Below are positions 45,698 through 57,456 of a stretch of DNA of 64,000 nucleotides, piece by piece. How positions within the stretch are numbered: position 1 is the stretch's first letter; every line of letters starts with the position of its first letter. Both the position numbers and the translations under genes were made by a program. The notes below the pieces were generated by a model, which made no database searches, was not told the origin of the DNA, and saw only the letters and a list, made by a program, of their open reading frames with translations. The stretch comes from Apricaphanius iberus. Taxonomy: Eukaryota > Chordata > Actinopteri > Cyprinodontiformes > Aphaniidae. The stretch spans positions 2,046,001 through 2,110,000 of the forward strand of contig JAPXFQ010002904.1 of the NCBI GenBank assembly GCA_028564705.1. The letters are read 5' to 3'.

Positions 45698-47949
45698 AAA
45701 ATAATCTGCCCAAGCACCGAACCCTCTGGTACTCCGCAAGTAACCATAGAGGCAGAGGAAGATCTATTGTTTACCTGAACAAACTGAAATCTGTTGGACA
45801 AATAAGATTTTAACCAGCCTAATGCTGTTCCTTTTATACCGACACTTTGAAACCTTTCTATGAGAATATTGTGATCGACAGTGTCAAAGGCAGCACAGAG
45901 ATCTAACAGGACCAGAATAGTCACCAGTCCATTGTCTGAGGCTTTGGGAATATCATTAGTAACTGTCAGCAGAGCTGTTTCAGTGCTGTGATGAGCAGCA
46001 AACATTATTCATATTATGAGTCATTTAACATCAGTTCAGGTAAGACAACTGGTTTATAAAGTATCCAGCTGGATTTAGATGATACCTTTTTTTCAGCGGC
46101 AAGAAATATGACACTTGGAGCCTCTCAAATCAGTAAATTAAAACAGACTACTGACCATAAAATGGCAGGGAAGAACATTTTTGTTTCACAGATTTTTATT
46201 CAGCAACATCTCAATTATAGGCCCTTTAGTCTTTGAACTTGGCGCCAACTGCCTCCAATGAGTCTTCATAGATCCTGCCTCAGGAGCCAAAGGTTGCAGA
46301 CTACCACATTCCATAGAACAAAGGTTTTGGGAGCTTCCTTTAGGTTAACAAGCTTAAGCACTCTGAGGATGGAGTGGTGTTGGTCTCATATTTGCTCTTT
46401 GAGTTAGCACCAAATATCTCAGGAAATCTGATACCCTTGTGTGGAGTTGCATGTTCTCCCCATGCTTCCTTGAGTAGCTAATGTGACCTACTCCCACAGA
46501 AACATGCATCAGTTCTGGGCTGTATACTGCCTCCTCCTGCATGACTGAGGCGCCTGAAGGGTTGGGGAGGATCTGGCAGGAATAACGTGATCCTTCCACG
46601 CGCTATGTCCAGCTGGGGAAACCCTGCCCCCTTCAGGTGAAAAGAAGGGCCTGCCCACTCCTCAGGCAAGAAGGAGGCTTAAGCTTCAGTGCAGGGCCCT
46701 CCCACAGTTAGCAGAAGGAGAGCAATGCCCAGACCTGGAACTAGGTAGGAGCACTGGGGTGATAAATAATGGGGAAAAAACCGTGGGATAAAAAAAATAA
46801 ATATATATATATAAATAAAAAATCTGATACCCCAGTGTCACGCTAGATTATTTAGGTGCTCAACAGGCACCTTACTGCTGCAGTGCAGCTTGGGAGCCTG
46901 TTTGGGTCAGGTTTGGCTTCTACCTCATGCCAGGAGATGCACTAGAAGGACTGACTTACAATGAAGGGTGGTGGCTTTCGAAAGTGTCTCTCCTCCAACA
47001 AACAGTAGATGACTCAGAACACCTGAAATCACAGCTGATGGGACACAAGAACCTTCAGACCATCGTTAAGATTAAAATTGTCCCACTGGGAATTGTAAGC
47101 CCTCAGTTGGGAAGCTCTGTTGTTGTGCAACTGTGGGGAATGTCAATGCAATTTACATGGCAGATTACAAATGGCATTACTCTGAACTGCCATAGAACCT
47201 GCCCCATGGTATAGACATTATTTGGTTTCATGTGTAGTGTCCTATTGTTAGACACATCAAGCATTGTCTTTGGCCAAACAGTCAAGAATTTTTTTTGCAG
47301 TCTTCTCATAAGCAACTTTAACTTCAATAGCTCCACAGGGTAACATCACACTTTAAGATAAGTTTTTTCATTCTGCCCTCATAGTCTTTCGCCATTGCTC
47401 TACAAACATGAAATGTCAGCTATTCGCTTTCCATTTAGTTTTTCCTCAGTTGCAATTGGTTCTCTCAAATCTGATTGACCTATTGATGACCTTTTATTAA
47501 GGTTTGATGAATATTAGTCTTGAGTCTCTCTTTCCTAGTTTCTGGTTTTCTGTTATTGCCTGATACAAAACCAAATTGTTTTGAGTGCTTTCTCGTGTCT
47601 TCCAGGTGCTTAAAGTCCAGAAAATCACCTCCACAACAGACTCAGGTGGGGTAATGATCCTCCTTTGTGTAGAGCACTGCAGTGAGATTTCATTTGCAGA
47701 TCTGTCACAAACTCTCTTTTTTTTCTGCAGAGGGAAGCGTGTGTGGATGCTGGTATTCAGATTTCACCCCCTGAAAAAGAGGAAGAGCTCTATTATGGTG
47801 AAGTAAGAATCATCGAGAAGACACCCAAGGCTTCCGCCATCTCAGTGCAGGACAGGAAACAACAGGAGACGATATACTCAGAGGTTAAAGTATCAACACC
47901 AGAGAATTCCTCAACACAGGCTGCTAACAGTCCAGAGGAGAATCTCTAA
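39847..47949 (+). CDS. Gene 4: Siglec/CD22-like receptor with five Ig domains, complete
   Basis: Exons: 39847-39910 (signal), 40038-40415 (V), 41316-41618 (C2), 41695-41952 (C2), 42135-42437 (C2), 42515-42757 (C2), 42857-42935 (transmembrane), 47606-47645, 47731-47949 (stop TAA). The sum is 1887 nt, 628 residues, open with consistent phases. It differs from genes 3 and 5 in having two C2 pairs, the second a tandem copy of the first. The V domain keeps the F-strand Arg (40352-40354) and has an extra Cys just before the usual pair (ALCGSC). Tail motifs are LYYGEV (ITIM) and TIYSEV (ITSM type). The third tyrosine motif of the paralogs is lost because its Tyr codon is TAA (47947-47949), which ends the protein about nine residues early. 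The transmembrane-to-tail intron contains a LINE with a nested Penelope-like element, both antisense. An AATAAA at 48841 may serve polyadenylation. Confidence 0.87.
43380..43425 (-). ncRNA. Hammerhead ribozyme motif of the Penelope-like element
   Basis: On the minus strand CTGATGA (43413-43419) is followed by a stem formed by CCTCT and AGAGG with a short loop, then GAAAC (43389-43393) and GTC (43386-43388). Three base pairs (GAA with TTC) close stem I next to the core. Stem III is minimal, as published for hammerheads of Penelope-like elements, which may need dimers for cleavage. Activity is not shown by sequence. Confidence 0.65.
43644..44330 (-). pseudogene. Penelope-like GIY-YIG endonuclease fragment
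   Basis: About 220 residues on the minus strand, starting in the truncated linker region. It has the CX2-type AIQCNEEC block, DLYIGET (the YIG half of GIY-YIG), an Arg-containing KRMAQHRRAN helix, HLKEKAHSF and a DREDRWFERGVKEAIYV block, typical of the endonuclease that nicks target DNA in these elements. The reverse transcriptase part is absent, so the copy cannot move on its own. Confidence 0.8.
44730..46005 (-). pseudogene. LINE reverse transcriptase fragment
   Basis: Starts inside ORF2 at HSTETALL, runs through LLDLCAAFDTVDHNIL, GVPEGSVLG and the catalytic YADD (HSYADDTKLYLS), and on to LPVKSRIEFKILLLTYKAL. The frame changes near 44900-44950, after which the C-terminal SFSYQAPLLWNQLP block follows. 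These are hallmarks of L2/CR1-type LINEs. A TA microsatellite is expanded in frame before the YADD block. Truncated and non-functional. Confidence 0.82.
45635..45694. repeat. TA microsatellite within LINE coding sequence
   Basis: A nearly pure TA run of about 60 bp, read by the LINE frame as alternating Ile and Tyr. Confidence 0.9.
46006..47605 (+). other. Remainder of gene 4 transmembrane-to-tail intron
   Basis: The stretch about 46350-46760 is GC-richer than its surroundings and looks like a dispersed repeat of unknown family. Short AT runs occur near 46790-46820. No exon recognised. Confidence 0.4.
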
Positions 47950-50235
47950 GCTCAAGGGAAGAAAACCTAATATTTGTTGTGTGATAAAAAATGTGGAACT
48001 TTTTATTTTATTTTATTTTATTTATTTTTTTTCGGGGAGGGGGTTGGGGGGGGGGAGATAATGTATCAGATCACATTAGACACAACATTGGACATTGGAA
48101 AAAAAACTTTTTTATTTCCACATGACCTGACACCCTTCTTCCTAGCGTTTACTTTGTCTTCTGGATGGCTTATTACACAGGGCAATGGGCTTACGCCTTA
48201 CACCTAATACTCCTTGCTTTTTTTCCCAAGGATTGCTTCTTGGCACTCATCTATAAAGTAAAGATCTGTAAAGTCCAACACGTAATTACAGTCCTGTCAC
48301 CAAATTCTCCCACCTGAGCTGTGAATTGATGTAGCTCCGTCAGAATTAACAGTATTTTGGTGGGTTTTTAGTTGTGCCATATTTTCTCCATAATGAGATG
48401 AAGGATTGTTTGAGATATTATTTGACAATTCTTTAACCTTCAAGCATTTGGCATAATTAAATAATTATATAATCATAAGTGCAGACGGAGTGTCTACATA
48501 ACATATCAAGAGATGAGGTAACATTATCATCCCAGCTGTGACATTAGCAGTGTATCTCTGTTTTCATGTTAATATTGAGGGTAAAGAACATTTCACTCTT
48601 GGACCACAAACTCAATGCTCAGGCCGAGGATAACATTTCAGAGTTTGACATGATAAACTAACTTTGACTGTATTCTTTTATATTTAGGATTAAATCAAAA
48701 TGTATTTAATTAGTTTTAATCTGTCTATATGATTTAAGTGTATTTTTATTGAAATGGATTTTAATTTGATCTGTTGAGCTTATAAAGTTTATTAAACTTA
48801 AATATGTTGTGAAACTGGACTATGTAAGTCAACTATACTGAATAAAAAAAGAAAATCAACATACCCAAGCTCTTCACTTCTGACTGGTCCTGAAATAGAC
48901 ATTTGGTTAAGTCTGGATAAGCTTCACCAAAATACCAAGACTGCAATGTACTAATTCCTCAGAGCCAGATGGGGTAAAATACACCATATAACTTCTACAG
49001 TATTCATTTATAGATCCAACAACACAAATCCCTTGACAAACTATAGTAAACAATTAATACAATCACAGATTTATCTAACCAATTATTTAATAATTTACAA
49101 CCATTTAGCTTCATACAATTGTGATGACTGGATAGTTTGCATCTGGAATTGAAATCTCCTGCTCTGATGTTGTTCTATTTGCATGAGGTAGACAAGAAAG
49201 TAATATTATTCTTTGCTAAAATCAAAGCTTCAAAAATCCTTCTTAACCAATAAAAGATAAATGTTTGTGGTTTTGTTACCCGACCAAGACCAGAAACTCA
49301 GTTTTTACAAAATAAAGAATCTAGTTAGGATTTCTTTCTTTGAGTTTTTATCAAGATATTTCACTGTTATTAATCCGATAAAATTGTGATTCTGGATCAT
49401 TGACTGGACATAAAAAAATTATCATTCCAATATGAACGTCTAGATAACTGCTTTTTCAAAAAGGGGTGTGATTTTGAAAAAACGGCATTTACATCACGAA
49501 AAACACACGTCTCTATGTTTATGCAGTATTGTATCAGTTCAACACAGATAAGAGTTGCTATACGTCTGTTGCTTAGCCTTTTAATAAACTCTATGCACAG
49601 TATAAAATGAAGATTAATACTGAGTGACTTTAAAATACAAAAAGTTACAATTGTTTTGAACAAAACAGCAGAATGGCTGATGATGTTGATAATTCAGCCC
49701 CAAAAGAATCAGGTTGGCTGTAACTTTGGTCATTAGGGAGTTGAAACACCAAAATGTTCCTCTTAAGTGAAATAATTCTAATAGGAACATTTAATTCGGT
49801 TTAAGCAAATTTTTTTGACTGTAAAACAACAAAACAATGTAAGGAAAATCAAAACATTCTTTGGATAAATAAATGTTTGTTTAAAAATTATCTGGATAAG
49901 AGTAATTAATCTTTGGAGAATTACTTAATTCATGGATTGATCACCGCAGAAAACAATCTAATTCCAGTATTTTGATCAAATAAGGCGAGTTCAAACACGG
50001 CTAAAAAGATTGTATTCTGTTCCTGAACAATCTATTTTATACCGAGTTCTGTTTGAACCGTTAATAGCAATCTTTGTTTATGACATGCTAAACCAACCTA
50101 AACCAACACGTAGGCTTGTTTAGCTTTAGCTCTCTGCGACATACGTGGGGCTTTTGAAGTGGCTCAAATACGTTTATTAGAAATTAAACAAAGAAAGGAA
50201 AACTCTTTTTGATTGAGGAGCTCAAATTGCAGTAT
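47950..50235. other. Intergenic, gene 4 3' flank
   Basis: A T-rich and then G-rich stretch lies near 48000-48060 and an AATAAA at 48841. Otherwise AT-rich with nothing recognised. Confidence 0.4.
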
Positions 50236-50310
50236 TACCAAGTCCAGTTGCGTTCGATTGAAATTTCCTTGAGATAACCATGACCTGGATGAATGAGAAT
50301 ATTCACAGGC
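50236..50310 (+). mobile_element. Penelope-like element 3' tail fragment
   Basis: About 75 bp that match, inverted and with few changes, the left end of the element in gene 4 (43300-43373). It starts about 12 bases past the hammerhead site, so the ribozyme itself is missing. Confidence 0.75.
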
Positions 50311-51359
50311 AGTATTTAAAATGACTCTTTGTCGGGAAAGTCTTTTAAAAACATTAGTATAAACTTTAGGCGGAGACCTGGTTTACCCAAAGATAGCAGA
50401 TGAAACGTATGCAAGTTAACAACAGTAAATCACACACCTTTAAAAACTAGTGATCCTAAACTAATTTGCCTCTGCAAAAACGGACCTTATAGAATTAATA
50501 AAGTTTTACAGTTTTCTTCGTGGTCAAGGGGGAATCTCGATAGAGGTTAGCCGGCAGGCTAACAAAGGGGTTGCTAAGGCATAGTTCCCTCCTCTCTGGG
50601 CTCTGCTACGTGGCGCCTGGCCAGTGGAGATGCAGTGGTGGTCCATCGTCCGATTTGACTAGGCAGCAATCAGCTCCAACTTTCTTTCACTCGAAACAGT
50701 ACCATTTTGGCAGCTTTCCAGCATGGAAATTTGGCTCTGGCACAAAGGGATGACGCCTCCAGCTGGTTCAGGCATGCAGTTCAGGCTCCCGTTTGTCTCA
50801 CAACCACAGGCAGATTCAGGAACGGTCTGCAGAGTTCAGGCAGAACAACCTGATCGAGCAAGGAACTCAGATGCTTTTCCTTTGCCCGCGAAGGAAGGTT
50901 CTTTGATGTGGGCCTTCACGATCAGAGCTCGGCCATGGCTCTGAGTGAATGAAGGACGAACTTTTGTTGCAAGGGGCTCATATAAGCTATCTTCTTCTCC
51001 ACTTCCTGTGGAGCTAGAATGCAGATTAGTGCCACACAGTGGGTGAGTGTGACCCAACAACGCTCTCTGTAACTTTGCGGGTATTGGGGCGTAGTGGCTA
51101 GTGTAGGCACCTCGTGTATGAAGACCTCAGTCCTTGACACAATTGTCCCTGGATAGAGTCCTACCCAGAGGAACTTTTTATGCATGTTGTCCACCACTGC
51201 TTTCTCCCCTTTCGAAGTGCTGTCGACTTTCAAATAAAGGCCACTGTGGCCACAAACTCTTTACACCCCCCACCCAAAAAAAAATAAACTTTGCGAATAT
51301 CGCCCTCTCAAGGCTTAAAGCATAACGATATTGTGATTAGTGGTAGAAGTTAGGTTTTA
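50311..51359. other. Intergenic, partly GC-richer stretch
   Basis: About 50530-51250 has a different composition from its flanks and several short open frames in both directions without recognisable domains. Probably repeat-derived; no family identified. Confidence 0.35.
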
Positions 51360-52434
51360 CAGGGACTACATCATGCTATTTTACATCTTTCAACTTCAGG
51401 GATACACATGGATATGCTAAAATTTTACCATTGGTGTTATACAGTATTCATTTGTCCTAAAATTTTACTTGTACCCTCTAGTTAATGTTAGACCACAAAG
51501 TAAAACAGCTTGTTTCTCTATAAACCCACCTCCTACACCCCTCCTACCCCCCACCCCTGCAAGCTCTGCTCCTCTTCCATGCAGAGCCGCACCAGCTTGG
51601 ATTGAGAGAAATAGTACTGAGCTTCATCTCAAACAGTATTCTGACAGGGAATTTGAAAAGTATACAATAAAATTATGTTATATTAAAGGCTCAGATGTTT
51701 GGTTTATTATTTTTTTGTAAAAAACTGAGTCAATTAAGCTTTTTTCAGTTGCTAAATCTCCAGGCTTTAACAGAGCCGAAAACAGCTAGCTAAATCCATT
51801 TATCAGCTCTTTCCAGCCCAGTATATTAAAAAGCTTTGGATGTTGTTTGCAACTGTTTAGTGAACATTCTGAGATGCCAAAGATTAATTAATTAACCACA
51901 CAAGGCTGTTATAAGATCACATAAGTAGCTTGATAAATGGCTAACACACATTAGCATTAGCATGTAGCCACTTACTTCTCTGTCCATCAGGCGTCTTTGT
52001 TTTTTTGATCCAGCTGCTCTTCTTTAGGAATGTAGAATAAAATCCTGTAATCCATGCAGCCAAACAGGCGTTTTCACAAATAAAGTGAAAAATCCAAGAA
52101 AAAAAGTGTTTTAAGCTGCCAAAAACTGAAGCAGCCATGAGCTGTAAAAAGGAGGAGGGTGTGTTTGGAACTCTAGCAGAGGTAGGCCGCTCAGCCTGCA
52201 GGGCGATGCAGAAACCTCTAGCACTCAACTTTCAACTAGTGATGTCACTAGTTGAACACTCAGACGTTTTCTTGGAGAGGGAGGGGCAGCTGCTCAGAGA
52301 GCAGAATTCAGGAGGATTACTTAGACATGTGTGTATCAGGCCAAAACAACTCTGGTGGGGGGTTTTATGAGAAAATTGCATTACCAGATGGCTACAAATT
52401 CAAAAAACTTGATTTTGCATGATGTAGTCCCTTT
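51360..52434. mobile_element. Candidate non-autonomous DNA transposon
   Basis: AGGGACTACATCATGC at 51361-51376 is exactly inverted at about 52418-52433. No transposase is seen between them. A target duplication was not found, so the class is unassigned. The interior includes an 11-bp palindromic arm pair at 52232-52255. Confidence 0.5.
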
Positions 52435-54998
52435 AAGTGTTATATAAATTCAATGTATAAGCAGTGTTAAATAAAATTAATATTGTGTAAGTCATGAGGA
52501 GAACGTGATGTCTTTCTAAACATTAGGGTTAGACCTAGGTCAACTCTGTGTTCTGAGAGTCCTAGAGAGTCATTGTATGGGGTTCTTAGCAACAGAAGGA
52601 TGTGAAGGTTGTAATTTGAATACAATTGTCCAGTGAAACCTACAGAGCTTAAAAACGTGATCAGCACAGGGTCAACTTTTCAGATCAAGAGCTTTGTGAA
52701 TCTTTTTTATTTATTGCTTGGTTGATGTGAATTTTAAGCAGCAATAATGCTACTATTGTAAAACAAAATCCCCACGGAGCACATCTGAAGAGGCCAGTGT
52801 ACTGGCGGTGTTACAGGCTCATAAGCCAAAACAACAAGACACATCAAACTAATGACTTGTCAGTTGGTAAACTGTCAACCAGTTTTTCTGGAACTGTTTC
52901 ACATCATCAAGCAGCCCTTTCCAGGCAACCCTTGATCCAAAGACCTGGTCATTGCTGTCAAGGCCACCCTTAACATTCTCCCGGGGGTTAAGATGCCGTC
53001 ATTGTTGTTTCCTTTAAATCCTCAGAACTGATCTCTTGTTGTAGCTTCCAGGCCACAGGAACAGTACTTTTTCTTGGCCTCCAGGCCAGAGAGAGTCTGC
53101 TCTTTGCCACAGCTTCCAGGCCGTAGAGCCCACACTTCCTCAGGGCTTCCAGGCCACAGAGCCACTCCTAGCGCTTCCAGGCCACAGAACCGGCTCCTTA
53201 CAGTTTCTTAGCTCTCGTCCTGGTTCCTCACAAGCTCCTGTTCCGGCTCCTCGTCAAGGCCTTTAGGTTCCTATTCCGAAGCCCCAACACTCCCATGATC
53301 CAGTTCTGGCTCCACGTTGCTCCAAGTTTCCTATCTCTGCTCCTGAGGACATTGAGTCTTGTCCACCGAAACTCCAGGCTTCCTCACCTCCTGAGGGGTT
53401 AGGACATAATCAATTCCGACTTTGTGGTTTAGTTCACTGCAGACCTCCAACTCTTCTCTGTGGTTTCCTTCACTTCAGAACTTATTTTCATAAGTTAGTT
53501 CGGCGCAGATCCTAAACTCTTCTTTGTAGGTTTATTTGGCATAGATACCCAATTGTTCTCTATGTGTTCCATTGCTGCAGCATTGTAGTTGTATGACAAT
53601 AGGTTTTCTGCCATAATGGCCGGATCTGGACATCTTTCTCTGGCTTTTTCAGCCCAACCGCCGACCCCCTAACCCGTCATATGGCTTCTATTGACCATAG
53701 AGCTGAATTGTTCTGAGGCATTTTTCCTTTGTGAAACGGGTCCAAAGCGCTTGTGGTGGGCCTCTCTGAGGAGAAAACTTTATCAAGGGTCGCACCTTCC
53801 AGCAGGACAAACTGTTCAGAGTTTCCTCTGGCAAAGGCAGACACTCAGATTTGTCTAAAACTATGTTAATTTGAGAGGATAAAATATTACATCGGATGTC
53901 TACCTTCCCTCTGAAGTGGTCTGTAGACTTCTCACACAGACTGTTTGAGGGGGCTTCTGAAAAGTATTAGAGGAATGATTAAGAATGTTGTTAATGGTGG
54001 AAAACTGAATTCTGGGATTATTTTTATGTTCTGAGATAATTCTGTAGGAGTATGAATTTCTGGAACTTCTTACATTATTGTTTGATTTGAGATGTTCTAT
54101 GTATATCTGATGATTTATTGTGATTTTGTTTTCCTCCATTTACTTTCTGCCACTCCACAGTTCCTCTTTAATTGTTCAAGGTCTTAATTTTTCCACGGTG
54201 TTGTTGCAGGTCGAGAGCGGATTGAAGCATACTGTTTAAACCATTCACGATAAAATCACAGGGGGCAGGTAAAGGTAGCATACACCATTACCTAAAGGAA
54301 TCAAATGTAAGATATTATATTTTTAAAACAACAGTCCAAAAGCCATGCTGTCCAAATACACACACAAAAGCAAATCGAATCCTACATAAGCTATTGCTCT
54401 TAAAAAGTCCGCCTAGCTCTTTGGGATTCTCACACTGGTTACTGATGTTCTCAGTAAAAAAAAAACAAACTGTTTCATGTCAACACAATCCAGTCTTTGT
54501 TAAACAGAGGCCAGCAGGGAGTTAATAAGTTAAATATCCCTCTTTTTATCAGCAATGTACTCAACCGTAAATATAAAGCTTTAAAAGTCTACATTGTTTA
54601 TCACATAGAGAGGAAGGATCGATAGCACCCCTGTAGCTGTGACCTGAAATTGGCTTCAAACAAAGAAGTTGCTCTTAGGATTTTTAGGTTATAAAGCAAA
54701 ATTCCAACGGAACCAGATTCACATTTTTCTCATTGTCTTATCTGCAGATTATTCTGGTAAGAAGACTTTAAAAACAATAAATGCTTAGGAAAATATGTGC
54801 TTTTCTGAGCCTGCCTTTTTTGCTATAAAAACTTCAATTCTTTTATTAATAAATTACATTTATTATTAAAAGTAATGCTAGTTATTCTTCAGCTCTGAAA
54901 GGCAAGTTCGTACAGGTTTTTTATACCCAATTTGTTGAAAACAGAAATCCACCAGTTGTTTTAATCTTTTTTCAGTTTAATAGATTAAGAGATGTTTG
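52435..54998. other. Intergenic, upstream of gene 5
   Basis: Contains a C-rich stretch with a short minisatellite (53043-53200) and otherwise AT-rich sequence. No gene or regulatory motif recognised. Confidence 0.4.
53043..53200. repeat. Short minisatellite, GCTTCCAGGCCACAGAGCC type
   Basis: Four or five imperfect copies of a CTTCCAGGCCACAG word spaced about 30-55 bp. Confidence 0.6.
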
Positions 54999-57362
54999 AT
55001 GGCAGCTCTGTCGGAAAAATTGTTGACAATCAGCATGTTACTGGGTTCCTTTTTGCTTCCAGGTGAGCTGTTCGTTCATCTACTTTCATTTAGAGAAATT
55101 TCCTCAATAACTTTTAGTCTGAAATATTTAATCCGAATATTATTTAAAGGCTCTGTACGTACTGAACTGGAGTTTATGGATAATGAACTTTCTATATAGG
55201 CAGATTTTGCTCCACATTATGTTTATTATCAGTTTGCTTTTGCAGGTGTCGTGGCTCATTACTGTGCAGACAAACCAGCCAGTCTCTCCATCTCTGCAAC
55301 AAAAAATGTTGAAGTTCTGAGTGGCTCTTGTTTGGACATATTATGTAACTTTAATACAGATGACATAAGATTTAACAGCAGCAGAATTATCTATGGAGTC
55401 TGGATGAAAAAAAGTTTAGATTTTGGCTCCAATCCAAATGTAGTTATTTTCAACAGCAGTGGGTCAGTTAACACTTATTCACTGACACTGACTGGAAACC
55501 TGACGGACAAAAACTGCACAACTCTATTTCCTATTTTAGACAAAAGTCTTACAGACAAGTACTTCTTCAGAATTGAAAATGAGGCTTTCAAGGCGACAGC
55601 TTGTGCTGATCCCGTTCAAATAAATGTGAAAGGTAAGAGAGTGCTATTTTAATTGTATCATTATGTTGAACATAATACTTAAATGATGACTCAATTTGGA
55701 TGCTTCTGCAAATTTAAAAATAACTGTTTTAGAAAAAAAATTAACTTATACAAATCAAATTAGTTTAGTTTTAAAACTACAGTCTCAATAAATCTGAACT
55801 TAATGTTTATAAACAGTCAATGTACATAGTTATGGTCAAGATAAATGAAAGTTCAAAGAATTTCAAGGAACTGAACTAATACTTATTCTTAAAATAATCA
55901 ATCTATTTTAAATACTTGACTGGTAAATAATGTGGGCATTTGTCTTAGTTGTTTTGTAAACTTCTGCGTTGTTTCAAATCCCAGATTCTCCTTGGAGTCC
56001 CAGCATTAACATCTCTGTTGATCATCTGAAGGAGCATCAGTCTGTCTCTATAACTTGCTCAGCTTTGACTCCTTGTCCACACTCACCTCCTGAACTCAGC
56101 TGGAATCTCCAACGAGACTCTCACATATTAACAGAGAAAAACACAGATGGAACCTTTACAACTAAAATCCAGGATACCATCACTCTGTCAGACAGACATG
56201 ATGGATACAACATCAGCTGTTCTGCTAGATATCCTGTGAAAGGAGGAAGCAAGACAGCAGAGACAGAAATGACTCTCAATGTTTCATGTAAGTGATCCTG
56301 TCAGCAGGTCATGGTTCAGCTGCTTATAATCAATAAAGTTAATATGTATCCAATTTTCCTCAGATGCTCCTAGAGACACCTCAGCATCCATCAGTCCATC
56401 AGGTTTGGTATCAACAGGTAGCTGGGTGGAGCTGAGCTGCTCCAGCAGAGCCAAGCCTCCTCCCAGCTTCACCTGGTTCAGGAACAGCAAACATGGAGCC
56501 ATTAATGTATCTGTGGGGCAGGTTTACAGCTTCAATGCTACAGAGGGAGGAGAGTATTACTGTGTTGCTACTAATGATCTGGGTATGGAGAAATCGTTAA
56601 TGATCTATCTTCAAATTAAAGGTAAATATCTAGGATCAGTATATCTTAGTTAAACACCTAAAATCTAAATTTTCATCTTTAGCTATTTAACTTGTGATGT
56701 CTTTTTTTGTTATTATTCTTATGGTTTCTGAATGAAGGTCTAGTTTGGGTGGCAATACTAGTAGGAGCTATTGCAGCCATCTGCGTTATTGCTTGTCTGG
56801 TTGTGTCAGTTTGGTGAGTATCACAACTCCTACACAATGTAAATACTGACAGTGATGTTTCAGGTAGAACTGAGATCAGCATGAGAACATTATGAATCAC
56901 CTTTCAGTCTAATGTTTATATGCCGTCCATATATTCAGACAGGGATCTTTTGTTTGCAGCATCACCTATTTTAATTTTATTTACTTTCTAATGTCTTTCA
57001 GGTGCTTTAAGTCCAAAGGCCCAACTCAACAACAGCCTCAGGTGGGGACCTGTTTAGCTTTTATTTTACAGCACTGCAGTTAATTTTAATCATTGAAATT
57101 TTAAGTCAATCAGATGACAATAATTTTCAATTTTACACAGAGTCAAACAAGAGCGGAAGTTGGTCTACAGATGTCAGGCAGTGAAACAAAGGATGAACTC
57201 CATTATGGGGAAGTGAGCATTTTTACGAAGGCACCTGAAGTTTCTTCCATCTCAGTGCAGGAGACGGTGTACGCACAGGTCAAAGTGTCCAAGGCAGAAA
57301 ACCCCTCAACACAGACAGATGGCAATCTAGATGATCTATACTTTCAAGTGAAGAAAGAATAA
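54999..57362 (+). CDS. Gene 5: compact Siglec/CD22-like inhibitory receptor, complete
   Basis: Exons: 54999-55062 (signal), 55246-55632 (V), 55985-56287 (C2), 56364-56621 (C2), 56738-56813 (transmembrane), 57002-57041, 57141-57362 (stop TAA). The sum is 1350 nt, 449 residues, open with the family's phases. The V domain is the most Siglec-like of the array: SGSCLDILC on the B strand and KYFFRIEN on the F strand, whose Arg (55569-55571) matches the sialic-acid-binding Arg of Siglecs. Tail motifs are LHYGEV (ITIM), TVYAQV (ITSM type) and DLYFQV. Introns are short; the transmembrane-to-tail intron is 188 bp against 2.8-10.9 kb in genes 1, 3 and 4. The V domain is clearly diverged from those of genes 2-4, so this is an older paralog, although its membrane-proximal Ig exon is nearly the same as theirs. 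Confidence 0.88.
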
Positions 57363-57439
57363 CTTCTGTTTTTAAGATATGTATATTTTGCATTCAAAGC
57401 TATCTACTCTTTTCTATTATTGAAGTCATAGGGCAAAAC

Positions 57440-57456
57440 AATAAAATAAAATAAAG
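57440..57456 (+). terminator. Gene 5 polyadenylation signals
   Basis: Overlapping AATAAA hexamers about 80 bp after the stop codon. Confidence 0.6.

Larger units (their letters stand above)
42967..46005 (-). mobile_element. L2/CR1-type LINE, 5'-truncated, in gene 4 intron
   Basis: The antisense 3' end, with GCGCTATATAAATAAACT and a short AATTG repeat, matches the LINE at 16731-18150. The coding part covers the second half of ORF2. It is interrupted by a Penelope-like element at 43298-44363. The right edge is the start of readable reverse transcriptase sequence and is approximate. Confidence 0.8.

Noticed and set aside
45589..45813. Plus-strand frame of Ile-Tyr repeats
   Set aside because: Product of the TA microsatellite.
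46927..47214. 95-codon frame in the gene 4 intron
   Set aside because: No recognisable domain and no splice logic joining it to the gene.
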